Assembly (NCBI GenBank): GCA_949128115.1
Contig: OX421968.1
Span: 5,642,001-5,706,000, forward strand
Source: Anaspis maculata
Taxonomy: Eukaryota > Arthropoda > Insecta > Coleoptera > Scraptiidae
DNA length: 64,000 nt
Reading direction: 5' to 3'
The position numbers were made by a program, and so were the translations under genes. The notes beneath the pieces are model-generated. The model ran no database searches, had not been told where the DNA came from, and worked only from the letters and a program-made list of their open reading frames with translations. Positions 33,797-45,677 of this stretch are shown here, in pieces (position 1 is the stretch's first letter; each line of letters opens with the position of its first letter).

Positions 33797-34480
33797 GTGC
33801 AGAAAGAAATATTCAGCTTAAAAGTCCGACGCAAGGTGAACGAAGAATACATTAACAAGTCGGGTAACAAGCAGAAAGCCATATGGGATGCAATTAATCG
33901 AGAAATAATGGGACGTAAAGGACAGAGATCAGATGAACAGTCTGGAACCCTGACGGCAGAAAAGTTGAATTTTTTTTTGTGAGCGTGAGTCCAAAAACGG
34001 TTTTGGAAGTTGATGTTTCTTCGGTTTCAGCTATGGATCTCATTCAGGCATCCAGAATAACAAGTTAGTCACAAATGTTTTTACTTCCATGCCGCGACAG
34101 AGGAGGAAATAATATCAGGAGTTCTACAACGGCTAAAAACCAAACCTACAAAAGACATAATTATGTGGGTCAACAACGAAGCTGATCAAGCACATAAAAG
34201 GATGAAGTAGCGGGACGCGCTGCATTGCTGGTTAACATATGTTTCATGGAGGGAACCTTTCCTGGAGAACTCAAGAGGGCGAAGGTTGTGCTCATTCATA
34301 AGGCTGGAAGTAAGGACAATAATTGTAACAACTACGTCTCTCTGGCTTTTGCCAGTTGTTTCCAAGATATTCAAAACTGTTATTAAGACGCGGATTCTAG
34401 ACTTCTTTGAGAGGGAAGGGCTTCTTGCCGAAAGTCAGCATGGCTACAGAAAAGGAAAACCAACAACCAAAGCGACACTA
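33797..34480 (+). pseudogene. Non-LTR reverse transcriptase N-terminal remnant
   Basis: KSGNKQKAIWDAINREI (about 33850-33900) resembles the linker ahead of RT in Jockey/CR1/R1-type elements. Farther on, LKRAKVVLIHKAGSKDNN and VSKIFKTVIKTRILDFFEREGLLAESQHGYRKGKPT (34340-34470) correspond to RT blocks 1-2 (the K-xxx-P-xxxS-R-like and QxGFRxG regions). Frames shift near 34330 and stops occur near 34210. The catalytic blocks are missing; sequence similarity ends near 34490, shortly before the hAT-like insertion at 34608. Confidence 0.6.
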
Positions 34481-34607
34481 GGAGAAAAATACCAGATCGA
34501 GAGATGCCTTGCGACTGGTACACCACAGGCTTCCCACCACTCAACTCTCCATACAGTATGGGGAGCACGCCGTCTAGTTTTCGAATTTCGTATACGAAGC
34601 TTGCGTA

Positions 34608-35112
34608 CAGTGTTGCCAGATTTATGAATGTCGCGAGTAGTACCAACATTCGAAAATGGTAGTATTTTGGTTGGCGAAAGTAGTACGCTATTGAAAATTT
34701 GAACACAAGAAGAGCAGAAGGGTCCGGCAGGGGGGAGGAAGCGACTGGCTTGAAATTTTTCTCACTTTGGGTCCATTTCCGGCCGGCCCGCCGCTTAAAA
34801 ACCGCCAAATTCGTTCATTCGACGTTTATTCAACGTTAGTGACTCGAAAGTGACATTGTGCGGAAGTGCCTATACTGTAAATACTTCAGTTACCAATCAG
34901 ACATTGCACAAGAAATTGAAGGAAAGGAAGAATTTCGAGCTTCCATTATGACGGATTGCCGGAAGCATGTTTCAGTATTTCTTTTTTCATAGTTCAGACA
35001 AATATTCCAATTGTAGTACGAAACTGTGTACTACCGTAGCTTCAGTAGTTCGTAGTACATGATAGGGAAAAGTAGTACAAATACTACCAAAGTAGTACGT
35101 CTGGCAACACTG
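34608..35112. mobile_element. hAT-type MITE, 505 bp, 8-bp target duplication
   Basis: The ends are CAGTGTTGCCAGA and TCTGGCAACACTG-like, and the element is flanked by CTTGCGTA on both sides (34600-34607 and 35113-35120). Eight-bp duplications and CAG...CTG ends are hallmarks of hAT transposons. Subterminal GTAGTA(C/T) motifs (TAGTAC) are repeated near both ends. No transposase is present. Confidence 0.85.
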
Positions 35113-35120
35113 CTTGCGTA

Positions 35121-38100
35121 TTGCTGTATAAACTTGCGTTGGTAGCCGCCATCGTCATTCGTCTGTTCAATCGGAAACGATCGTAAAAACTCGTACCCGT
35201 GGATGAAGACCGCCATGTTTAAATTTCGGCGACGAAGGGGGATAATGTAGACATATTATGCTAGACAAAGACCAGAATGATACGACACTTTACGCTAGGC
35301 CAATGGTTGCCGTATTTGTACGAAGCGAATGTTAGCTTGTGTTACCCTGTCGGGCTGTGCACGGGGTAGGAGACGCAAGGGGCTGGTCGATTTTTATGGA
35401 AATACGAAAGTGGCGTGCTCGCAAAATTCGTATACGAACACACGATCTTCGTAACCGATTGACGGCGTGCTTCCACTGCAGAGCACTGGGCCAGCAAATT
35501 TTCCAATCACCTTCCTGCCGATGTTCAACAACTTGATGATCAAAGATTCGCTGTCTCTGTCAATAACTGGCTGATGTAAAACACCTTTTATTCCACACAA
35601 TAATTCCTTGACACAAGATGTTTGATGTCTGTGATGTAAATGTAGTCTTTGTTTCTGATTGTTTGTGAGATTCTGTGTCCACTGTCCATGCTGGATGGAC
35701 TGTTATGAGTCATATATATTCATATTAATTGCTTCTTGCCGAATTTGGTTCGAATTCATCAGATAATTTCTGAGCTATGTATTGCCAAAGTTTGACATTC
35801 TTGCAATTAATGACAGAAATGGAGAAATCCTTTCAAACTATCCTGGATACAGTTTTTCAAGGGCTGTTAAATGACAGCGCAAGTAGGTTCCGTGGAAAAA
35901 AATGGAATGACGATTCCGTTCAACAGATGACAGCTAAAACTGAAGAGCGTATATCCCAGGGTGAAACCATGCCTATACACAAAATTCCAATCCAATCGGA
36001 TCAACGGCATTGTGAAGGATCACACAGACATCATTCTATACTGGAAATAGTCTTAATCACCTTTGGGGACCTCAGAACGAATATATCCGCCGTTATCAAT
36101 TTTTTTTCAGCACCATCACAATACTTTCTCTTCCATTAGTGAGGGGTCGGGAAAGCAAAAAAAAAAAAAAAGATCTGACCAAAACGTTCAAGCTTAAAGC
36201 AGTTTTCCACCAAACCTTATTTTTGTCCTTCTGAAGATTCTTTGCAGGGCCAAATTAAGGCACCTTGATGTCCTAAACATAAACCCCTTGGACGCCTTTT
36301 ACACTGAAAAGAGAATGGGCTCTCAGCAGGTGAATTAATTACAAGAGGCAAGAACACCCCCTCTCTCTTCCAAGAACAATAATCCTCCAAGTCCAAAAGG
36401 CTATCAAGGCAATAATAATATTAAATGTACCTGCACAAAATTCAAGCCGTAAATATGCACAAAGTACTGTTGTTGCAACAATTATTGTATGCATAAGTCA
36501 TAGCTTGCAATTTTTGCTTTTGAGTATTATAATAGTACACTGCCTGAATACCATACACCAGTTGTTGGCGATTTTCACGGCGGCAAAATTGATGCCCCTT
36601 GTTGTTCGCGGCTGATATGGGGCTCTTGCCGGACCGACCATGCAAGTCTAATAAATCAGAATGAGAGCTTCCATGAACTAGCATATCTTTATTAATTTAA
36701 AACTTAAATCTGATAATAAATTCCTGACAACCGAGGAAGGCCGCATAAAATACAACGCTCCCATGTAGTGGTGGCCCAGTATTATTCGGAGTTTGTTCAA
36801 ATTTATTTGGAAGTGTGGCGGAAGCACTTAATACCGAAACTTAAAGTGAATCCTTATCAAAATTTGATAAACGAAATTTCGTCGGAACTAATTTAACGAA
36901 TCCAGCGTTGAGAAGCTGCTGGGTGCAGTGATAATAAATAGGCGACGTATAAGAGTCCGAGCAGCCGTTCCTCCGGTTTTGTTTATCGAAACTACGTGGT
37001 CAGGAGAGGCAAGTAATAGCTGTTTTATAGTTACTTTTAGTATATCGTTGATTCTCTGGAACCTGGAGCAGGGTTACTGTTTGGAGAGACTTCATTATCC
37101 ATTTGTCCGTTCTAGTATAAGGACCGTGCGCGTAACTTTGCTGCGATTAGCCAACTTATTTTATCTTTAAGGTGTAACAGCCTCGAAAATTAAGTACGTG
37201 CCGCTAACGGAGACGCAGACAATAACGTTAGGTTCGCACTTTGAACATAACAAAATTTTGCAAACTGCCTTGAATAAACATTAACCGAAAATTAATTAAC
37301 TAAGTAAATACAAATTAAATTTGCTGGTTCTGCACACTTTTCTACTACTAATTTCTTCATTAGTAGGTACATTTTATGCTTTATTTTATGCATAAAGTAC
37401 GAACTGTTTGCTTAATACAAAGTTAACTTAATTAAGTGTTTGCTTTGTTCATTTTTACCAAATTAACCGCAGAATGCGTTTGTCTGCAAAAATATCGCAA
37501 TATCCATACAATTTGTTCTTCCGGAACCATCATCATCATCATTTTATTAGAGCTGTTAGTTTTCAAACGTAACGCACGGGGCTCTGGTTCATATAGACAC
37601 AAAGATGTCATTATTTTCTATTTTATTATAACGAGGAATGTATTATTTTCCAAGGAAATCAATCAGTGTAAGAACTTATATCGTTTGTGCATACCGACCA
37701 ACAAAGCCTCACTCTTTTCGTGACGTTGTTGCTGAGACTATTTTCCTTTTTCAACTTGTTATTTCAGTCCGTACGTACCCATCAACTTCCCTTACTTAAA
37801 CTTGCAAACTAGATAAACTGGCGTAACATTTTTATGTTGGATGGCCGTTGACAAAGTCTTAGCGTTCGTCTTAGCACATTTCAAAATCAATAATTTTCCT
37901 TAATACGCGAATGTACTGTGACGTCACCACAACAAACCAACGTGTTATAACAGTGTTTTCTTCCAATATTTTATCTTCCTATCCCAAACTGTCCGCCAAC
38001 GAAGTTGCCAGTATAGAAAAAAATAGGCCGATTTGAAGGTCAGTAACTACCGATTGCCGAAATTGATTTAGAATCTTTTAATAGCGTTAATTCAATCAGT

Positions 38101-38616
38101 TTTTCTGTAATCCATCCTGCGATTCCTGTGATAATGAATATCAAGTAAGCTTACCTGAATTTCTACTGGGCGATGTGTGTAACGCAGTGCAAAATTGCAA
38201 CGCCTTCACCGTACCACCACCGGAAGGACCGTGACATACCCAAATGTACGAAATTTCTCATCTTTTGTGTTTGAATCAAAACAAAATTCTTCAAGATCGG
38301 ACAATGGACTGAAGAGCGACTTTTCTCAGAGTACGATGCAAGTCGAAAGTAAAAAATTGAAAAAAAAATTATTAGAAAAAAAGGCGAATACGGGTTTATT
38401 TTCATATCTCCACATTTCCAAAATTTATGAAAATCCGTCATCATGATGAGTGCAGAAAGTGATCGTTTTGGCATGGAATGACTCAGCAGCTATCACAAGA
38501 CAAAAGCAATTAAGGGAAGACTCAAGCATAACACAAGGACAAATGACCTTCAGAGAGCTCACCTCCCTCCGAAATTAAAGTTCTAGACCGGTTCCATGTT
38601 CAGGGTCTTGAACTTA
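35121..38616. other. Three and a half kilobases without recognisable gene
   Basis: Contains GTATACGAA motifs (near 34590 and 35428), a poly(A) run at 36157-36170 and otherwise AT-rich sequence. The longest plus-strand frame (35777-36139) has no recognised similarity. No RNA gene or transposon ends were found. Confidence 0.4.
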
Positions 38617-38647
38617 CAGCAAATTGTCAAGGGTTGAAAGGGGTGTA
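38617..38647. repeat. 30-bp direct repeat shared with 40556-40585
   Basis: ACAGCAAATTGTCAAGGGTTGAAAGGGGTG stops at the left end of the fold-back element and recurs with one change at 40556-40585. The stretch between the fold-back's right end and the second copy holds two related units of about 190 bp, each ending CACCCTGTAAACC. The fold-back therefore seems to have inserted in an older tandem repeat. Confidence 0.6.
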
Positions 38648-40216
38648 CCGGGTGGGCCATAATAAACCGGAATACTTTTTTTTACCTATATAATTTTTAT
38701 TCCCTGATCGATTTTGACGAGAATGGTACCAACGGAAAGCCAATAAACTAGGTCGTACACCACAAAAGTCAAACTCGCGTCACTGCAAAATTCAAGATGG
38801 CGGAATTGTTTGAAGATACACCTTCTTTTGTTTTCGTTCTTTTTGTTCAAAAGTTATGGAAACTGTGAAAACAAAAACATAATCGGCAAGAATGGAGTTT
38901 TTCTCACAATTCAAGACTATTCCGAGCTTATTCGCTCCATTTGTTCTGGAGTTATAGCGAAATTAAAAAAGGCATTCTTCGCATGTTCTGACCAGAAATG
39001 ATGGATTTAAATTTTGGTTTCCTGCCTCTCAAATTTTTGTTTTTTGGGACCGATTCCACAAAAATTAGTGTCAATGGATATTCAATTAAGATAAGCTTTG
39101 ATGGCAATATCATGGCGATCGAAAGAATCTGATTTTTTTCAAGGCCCTGCGCATCTTTACGAAAAGTTCGAAATCACTGGTAGACGCCAGTTAATATTTA
39201 CTAATATTTATAATTAATATTAATTTGGCATTGTAACAGTATTGTTATAGAAAAGTTATGGAACAATTTGTTCGTGTTGTATTTTATGATTTATCTTCTC
39301 AACAGATCAAGCACTGCGCTATCTTCAGGTAAATGCGGAAAAACTTGTATTTTTCAGTTTTGTCCGCCATCTTGGAGTAGATCAGGTTCTTTCGATCGCC
39401 ATGATATTGTCAACAAAGCTTATCTTAATATCTTAGCTGAATATCCATTGACACCAATTTTCGTGGAATCGGTCCCGAAAAACAAAAATTTGGGAGGCAG
39501 GAAACCAAAATTTAAATCCATCATTTCTGGTCAGAACATGTGAAGAAGGCCTTTTTTAATTTCGCTATAACTCCAGAACGACTAAAGCGAATAAGCTCGG
39601 AATGGTCTTGAATTGTGAGAAAAACTCCATTCTTTCCGATTATATTGTTGTTTTCACAGTTTCCATAGTTTTTGAACAAAAAGAACGAAAACAAAAGAAG
39701 GTGTATATTCAAACAATTCCGCCATCTTGAATTTTGAAGTGACGGCCATTTTGACTTTTGTGGAGTACGACCTAGTCTATTGGCTTTCCGTTGGTATCAT
39801 TCCCGTCAAAATCGGTCAAGGAATAAAAATTTTATAGGCAGGAAACCAAAATTTAAAACCATCATTTTTGGTCAGAACATGTGAAGTAGGCCTTTTTTAA
39901 TTTCGGTATAACTCCAAAACGAATGGACCGAATAAGCTCGGAATGGTCTTGAATTGTGAGAAAAACTCCATTCTTTCCGATTATGTTGTTGTTTTCACAG
40001 TTTTCATAACTTTTGAACAAAAAGAACAAAAACAAAAGAAGGTGTATATTCAAACAACTCCGCCATCTTGAATTTTGAAGTGACGGTCATTTTGACTTTT
40101 GTGGAGTACGACCTAGTCTATTGACTTTCCGTTGGTACCATTGTCGTCAAAATCGGTCAGGGAATAAAAATTTTACAGGCAAAAAAATGTATTCCGGTTT
40201 ATTATGGCCCACTCGG
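38648..40216. mobile_element. Asymmetric fold-back element, 1.57 kb, TA target
   Basis: The ends CCGGGTGGGCCATAATAAAC and GTTTATTATGGCCCACTCGG are inverted copies flanked by TA (38646-38647 and 40217-40218). The left arm has one copy of a unit of about 340 bp; the right arm has two copies in tandem (about 39500-39840 and 39841-40190). As a result the same 63-codon frame appears three times (38810-39001 on +; 39521-39712 and 39862-40053 on -), almost unchanged. The frame is hydrophobic at its start, but the copies follow overall nucleotide identity and I do not treat it as a gene. Confidence 0.8.
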
Positions 40217-40590
40217 TATATGCTTAGTAGAATGGCTTTGTTGCTCAAAAACCGTGAAGGGGTGTTTCGAATTATATTGAATTTCTTGTCGGTATGTGGA
40301 ACTTGTATTACTGGCGTAACATTTTTTTTCACCCTGTAAACCCCATACAAAATGATAATGCTATACAAGATATCGAAAAGTGTTCAAAGAGGTGTGTGCT
40401 GAGGTATGTGGCTTTGTTAATCAAAGAACGTAAAGGGATGTTATATTTCGATTTTATATGTAGGTACAGTCGTCTTGTTTGCTCTTCAATTTCGAATTTT
40501 CCACGTAAAATAATTATTTACACCCTGTAAACCTCATTGTATTTGCTCTATCTATACAGCAAATCGTCAAGGGTTGAAAGGGGTGAATGC
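40217..40590. repeat. Two tandem units of about 190 bp (CACCCTGTAAACC)
   Basis: The units share ATGGCTTTGTTGCTCAAA / GTGGCTTTGTTAATCAAA, an AAGGG-TGTT segment and the end CACCCTGTAAACCxCAT. They are the array flanking the fold-back insertion. Confidence 0.55.
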
Positions 40591-41842
40591 TAAATTTTTG
40601 TGTGCAGAAAATATTGCATTCGGGAAATGCATGGCGATTTTGATAGGTATAAAATCCTAGCTCAGTTTTGCGTTACTGCGAAATATTTGCACCGCCATGG
40701 TATTGGAACTTGATAATGGTCGCACTTTCCGTTGTTCATTCAATTTGTGTGTCATTTGAATGGTTTTTCTGACATAAACTAGATTTCTACCAATATTTAT
40801 TTGGACGACTGTGATCGGCGAGGATCTAGCGAAAGCCAGAAAGGAGCCAGCTCCACTGAGGAGCTATCTTCACATACATAGGCCCTCTCGGGTGGCAACG
40901 GCTTGGAGTTTTGCAAAAAAACGCCCGACTGTAAAATGCATGGTGGAATACTGCAACTGTAGGCTTAATTTGCACGCACGCACGCACAGACAGACATCAT
41001 TACTCAAAATGGATATATCCGGCAAAATCTTAAAACTTTTTTTTTATTCCAATACTTCCCTTCTATGTTGGTTGGGAGCCGGGAAAGTGAAAAACAGAGC
41101 TTAGAGCACTGAAACCTCTTGGAACACCAGACACCTCCCGTTGGCGATTTTTTTCTCGGAAAATTTCACTCCGGCTCAAAGTGCAGGTTTTAGTTATAAT
41201 AATTGAAGCCTATCAAATTTAGTAATGTGAATATTCTTGTGTATGTAAATATCCTGTATTCTCATTTATGGTGTTTCGGAGCATAGAATGAGTCGCCCAA
41301 AACATGGGAGACTTCAAATTTTGCGCTAATTCGTCGAAATAGGATATCGTGATGTTTTCACTGATGTCTGCGCTTTTACGACTGGCTCAATCTTTGAAAA
41401 TTCTGTAGGCACTTTCGTTCGTGCTTACCGAGATTTTTGATCGGAAAAAGGCTCTCTACCGTTTATGCCGCCGCTTCTCATTGGGCGGGGCTGCATTTCG
41501 ATTTCGAAGTCGGACATAGTTACTTATAATTAATTATTATTATCTACGCATTGACACAATAATGCTTAAATGTCAATTTTCAAAACCATCAACTTCTGTC
41601 AATGATGCCTAGTCCGTAGAAAGTTTTGTACGAGAATCATCGTTTTATTTATTGCGAATTATTATCACTTATCTTGTATTTTGTGGGTAAAATCGTATAC
41701 ATACCTCCACGGTAAATGCATTATTCCAACTGCAGGCTGCATAGCATAGCATATTACTTACAATCATAGTAAGGATGCATAAATTTCTTGAATCCGTATT
41801 GCACTATAAAATTTGTTATACAAAAACTGCACAATTTTCCGT

Positions 41843-41998
41843 AAAATCTAAAGATGAGTTTAGTCAGCCTCATTTGAGCTGTGGTTTAAGTTTCAATCGG
41901 AAGCGCACATGAGAGCCAATGAATGATGCCGCACGTTCAGGACTGAAACTAAAATTACGGATGAATAAGGCTGACTAAACTCACCTTTAGATGGTACG
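41843..41998. mobile_element. Small MITE, copy 1
   Basis: Ends AAAGATGAGTTTAGTCAGCC and GGCTGACTAAACTCACCTTTA are inverted copies; the interior carries GAGAGCCAATGAATGATGCCGC. A second copy lies at 44795-44972, with GAAAGCCAATGTGCGATGCTGC inside. It is non-coding. Confidence 0.65.
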
Positions 41999-43310
41999 GA
42001 AAAGGATGCTATATCTTGTACAAAAAAAATGGATAGTGTAATACGGCTTTTACTTCGAGGAAAAACTCGGATGCACTCATTCCCTGCCTAGGTCAGTAAT
42101 GGAATCGACAGCGCTGGCCGTTTTTGATTGATTTGAACAGATTGATCGGTCATGAATTTTTCTAGGAGCAGATCAGAATCTTTTGCAGCTGCTTCCATAA
42201 GCTCTCTTAGTCAGAATTTCAATACAAACTTGTTGCCAATTTGATTCCGGAACAGATAATAAACTTGGAAATTGTTTTCACACGTCAAAGTCGAAGCCAC
42301 CTAATTTGTTGCGAAGCGCAGTTGCATGCCTGATAAAAAGCATGTTCAACAATTGATTGTTTTTTAATTCAAATACTACTTTATGAAATAATGAAATGAT
42401 TGTAAGTAAAATCATATGCAAAGGTACCGAGGTGAGAAATGCACCATTATATACTGCTTAGGGCAAAGAGAGCTTCCAGTGAGAAGTAATATTACAGCTT
42501 GCTTCAACCCAATTTAGCATTTCATCCCTATAGACGTTTCATACACTTGAGCAACTGGTACTATAGACTCGGGCGACGTTAAATTGTCGAAGACCTCCAT
42601 GTTAGTGGCAAACAATTATTTTAGTATTTATATTAGAAATATGATGCAAAAGTACGTACATACATATAACAAGAATTGTATTCACCGGAAAACGTAACAA
42701 TAAGCGACTCTCAAAAAATATAAGCGCATTATGAAGGAGCTCATATTCGCTATTTAGCTCAAACCTTTACTGCATGAGTAGCTCATTAAAATCGTCTTTT
42801 GTGATCTCACTTCAAGGCATTTTCGCAAAAAAGTAAGATACCTTACATTCAAAGCCCAAAGTCAGCAATAATGAATTCATTGTTCCTGGTTGTGTCGTCG
42901 GTATTTAAATCTGATTACCCCAATTAATCCCGGTAATCGCTAATAATAATAATTGTGATGGACTCTTCATGTTATCGTCACCCTTTGACATCAAACAGAA
43001 ATTTCATTTTAATTCTACGTTCCCGAGTAATTATGCAAATCTAGATTTAATATAAAGCGACCCTGGTGTCGATGCATATAAATTAATTATATTAGTTCCC
43101 TTTCACGATTGAGCGTGCCAAACTTTTGGTTTGTCATGTTGTGATTTAATTCGGTTTCCACCTGTGAATAAGTTAATACCTCTCGTATATTAACGGGAAG
43201 AGTAAATTAAATGACGTATTGAGACAGCAAGAACAGGTGCAGGTGAGGCAGGAGGACATCTTCGATCGTTTCTGGAAAAAAATGCAGAAGATTTATTTGA
43301 AAGCATTACA
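41999..43310. other. No gene recognised
   Basis: AT-rich interior of the 40.9-45.2 kb composite; no protein similarity on either strand. Confidence 0.4.
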
Positions 43311-44692
43311 CAGGTGTCCCGTTTTTCAACGCTCACTATTGGTATCTCGGAAACGGTAAGAGATACAAAGTCGGTTAAATTACAAAAAAGTTGCGCAATT
43401 TTATAGCTACATATTTCAAAAATGTCAAAATATCCAAGATATCTTAGGTCATTTTTGAAATATCCCAAAAATACTGAAAAATGCCGAATTCCAAAATTTC
43501 AAATCATTTTTTTCATTATGACAGCTATCAATTTGAAATTTGTTATCCTGACATTTTTTCAAGGTCCTTGATCGACTGACGCCAATAACTCTTTCCTGCA
43601 CTTAGTTACTAGTTTTTGAGATATGACAGTTCATTCATATCTCAGTTCATATCATCAACTTCATTTTTTCTTATGAACACCATATCATTTATTCACCCCA
43701 TAAAACTCATCTTTTCTTTCTCTTTACAAAGATATAAAACACTTGTGGCATTTTTGTGAGAAAAACCTGTAAAAATTGTAAAAACCATTTCTGGGGCGAA
43801 AAATCTACTTACCGGTTCGGTTGCCATGCTCTCGTGGCATAATAACAATGGCATTCGGTTGCCATGGTCGGTTGATTTTGGAAAAAGTTGAGTTACATTC
43901 CGTTTTTATGTATTTGATAATGATAATAAATAAGAATAAAACAAATACAAAACCAAGTATAACACAAAATAACATCGCAATAGCAATAAACATTTATAAT
44001 TTACAATTACTCGAAATAGAGTCCATTTTGCGGAGAACGCTCAAAGATCGAATTTATGGTTTATGACAGACCATCTCAAAGCAACCAAGAGCTGGAAGCA
44101 AGAAGTTGATGATGCGTTTCAGTCAATTAACCCGCACGATATCAGCGCAGCCGTTGAAAACATGGCTAAAACACAACTCGGCATAGAGCAAAATGGACTC
44201 CAATTCGAGCAGTTGTAAATTATGAATGTTTATTGCTTTTGCTATGTTATTTTGTGTTATACCTCGTTTTGTATTTGTTTTAATGTCATTTATAATTATA
44301 ATCATCATCAAATACACAAAAACGGAATGTAACTCAACTTTTTCCAAAATCAACAGACAAATCAAAGAAAAAATGAAGTCAACTGTCATATCTCAAAAAC
44401 TAGTGAGCGTAAAAAAAATTATTAGCGTTAGTCGATCAAGGACCTTAAAAAATGTCATGACACCAATTTTCAAATTGATAGCTGTCATTATTAAGAAGTG
44501 ATTTGAAATTTTCGAATTCGGCATTTTTCAGTTTTTTTTTTGGGATATTTCAGAAACGACCAAAGATATCTTGGAATTCTTGACATATTTGAGATAGTCA
44601 TAAAATTACGCAACTTTTTTGTGATTTAACCGACATTGTATCTCTTACCGTTTCCAAGATACCAATAGTGAGCGTTATTGAAAAACGGAACA
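43311..44692. mobile_element. Fold-back element, about 1.4 kb
   Basis: The ends CCGTTTTTCAACGCTCACTATTGG and its inverse at the right bound arms of about 600 bp with scattered differences. Shared features include CTCGGAAACGGTAAGAGATAC, AATGCCGAATTC, GACAGCTATCAATTTGAAA and GTTGAGTTACATTCCG. The left arm carries roughly 200 extra bases (about 43640-43830). Terminal duplication is unclear. No transposase is recognisable. Confidence 0.7.
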
Positions 44693-44794
44693 TTTTTATA
44701 GTATGTATCACTACTGTAGCATGCCAGCTCGAAACGTAAGGAAATCACTATCACGGACACATGACAACCTGTTATACCCCGTATCGTTAGGACG

Positions 44795-44972
44795 TTAGGG
44801 TAGGTTTATGCAGCCTATTTAATCGTATGGTTTTAATTTTAGTCGCGAGCGCAGCAACGCTTATTAGTTCTTGTGGCACAAACGCGTGGCATGAAAGCCA
44901 ATGTGCGATGCTGCGCTTGCGGCGAAAATTGAAACTTCGGCTAAATAAGCTGACTTAACCCACCTTTATTTT
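44795..44972. mobile_element. Small MITE, copy 2
   Basis: Same family as 41843-41998: GTAGGTTTATGCAGCC end, GAAAGCCAATGTGCGATGCTGC interior, and AGCTGACTTAACCCACCTTTA end. Confidence 0.6.
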
Positions 44973-45677
44973 ACAAATCCAGACGATAAGACCAAAATCT
45001 CAACATACAGGATATCTCGAAATTCAAACTTTACCTATTCAAAGTTCAAAACTTTACCATTCGATTATTCATAATCTATCAGATAAACTGGGACCAAATT
45101 CGGCAGGAAGCAACACAACAAAAGAGTCAAATCAAGTATGCAGTTGCAATCTTCCACCATTTTCAAGTCGGGCGTCATGAATTTTCAAAATTCCTCCTAG
45201 CCGTTGCCACCCGAGAGGGCCTCTCGCCCGTATTTTGACCAGGACGACTCGCTATTGATGCAGGACTCCACCCAAAAATTCATTCCTGCTCGAGGATCGA
45301 CTATTTTCGAAAAATTCCAACTGATCTCGAAAGTAGATTGAATTAGCCGTCTTGTAGATCCATTTTCAAAATCGACACGGTTTTGGTATTCCGACGGTAA
45401 TTTTTTCAAAATGAAATTTGCACATTTCGTGAATTTGAAGAAACTGCAGTGCAAACTTCTACATGCGGTGAGCCCCACGAAATATCCATTCTAGGTGCAG
45501 ACATGCTGGGAATGAAAGTTGGAGAAAAGATTGGATCAACTTTTGAAGGAAAAACTTTTGAAATCGGACCCACGGTTCTCGAGTTTTCCTCTTTGGAAAA
45601 CTGCAAATTTTCAGACATTTGAATTCCAGCTTTGTTTGTCTCGGCTATTTTTTTTTGTTTTTATTTTTTCTGGAATA

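Larger units (their letters stand above)
40868..45235. mobile_element. Large composite bounded by inverted repeats
   Basis: GGCCCTCTCGGGTGGCAACGGCT at 40882-40904 and the following 90 bp (CGCCCGACTGTAAAATG, ATACTGCAACTG) recur inverted at about 45120-45222. The 4.3-kb interior includes two MITEs and the fold-back at 43311. No transposase frame is recognisable. It may be a decayed DNA transposon with insertions, or an inverted duplication. Confidence 0.5.

Noticed and set aside
38810..40053. Three near-identical 63-codon frames, each starting with a hydrophobic stretch
   Set aside because: They follow the copied nucleotide units of the fold-back element. Non-coding parts of the unit are conserved equally well, so there is no sign of protein-level constraint.
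45398..45620. Plus-strand frame reading ILGADMLGMKVGEKIGSTFEG near 45490-45560
   Set aside because: Looks somewhat coding-like, but no family is recognised, upstream frames are broken and the opposite strand is open too; evidence is insufficient.
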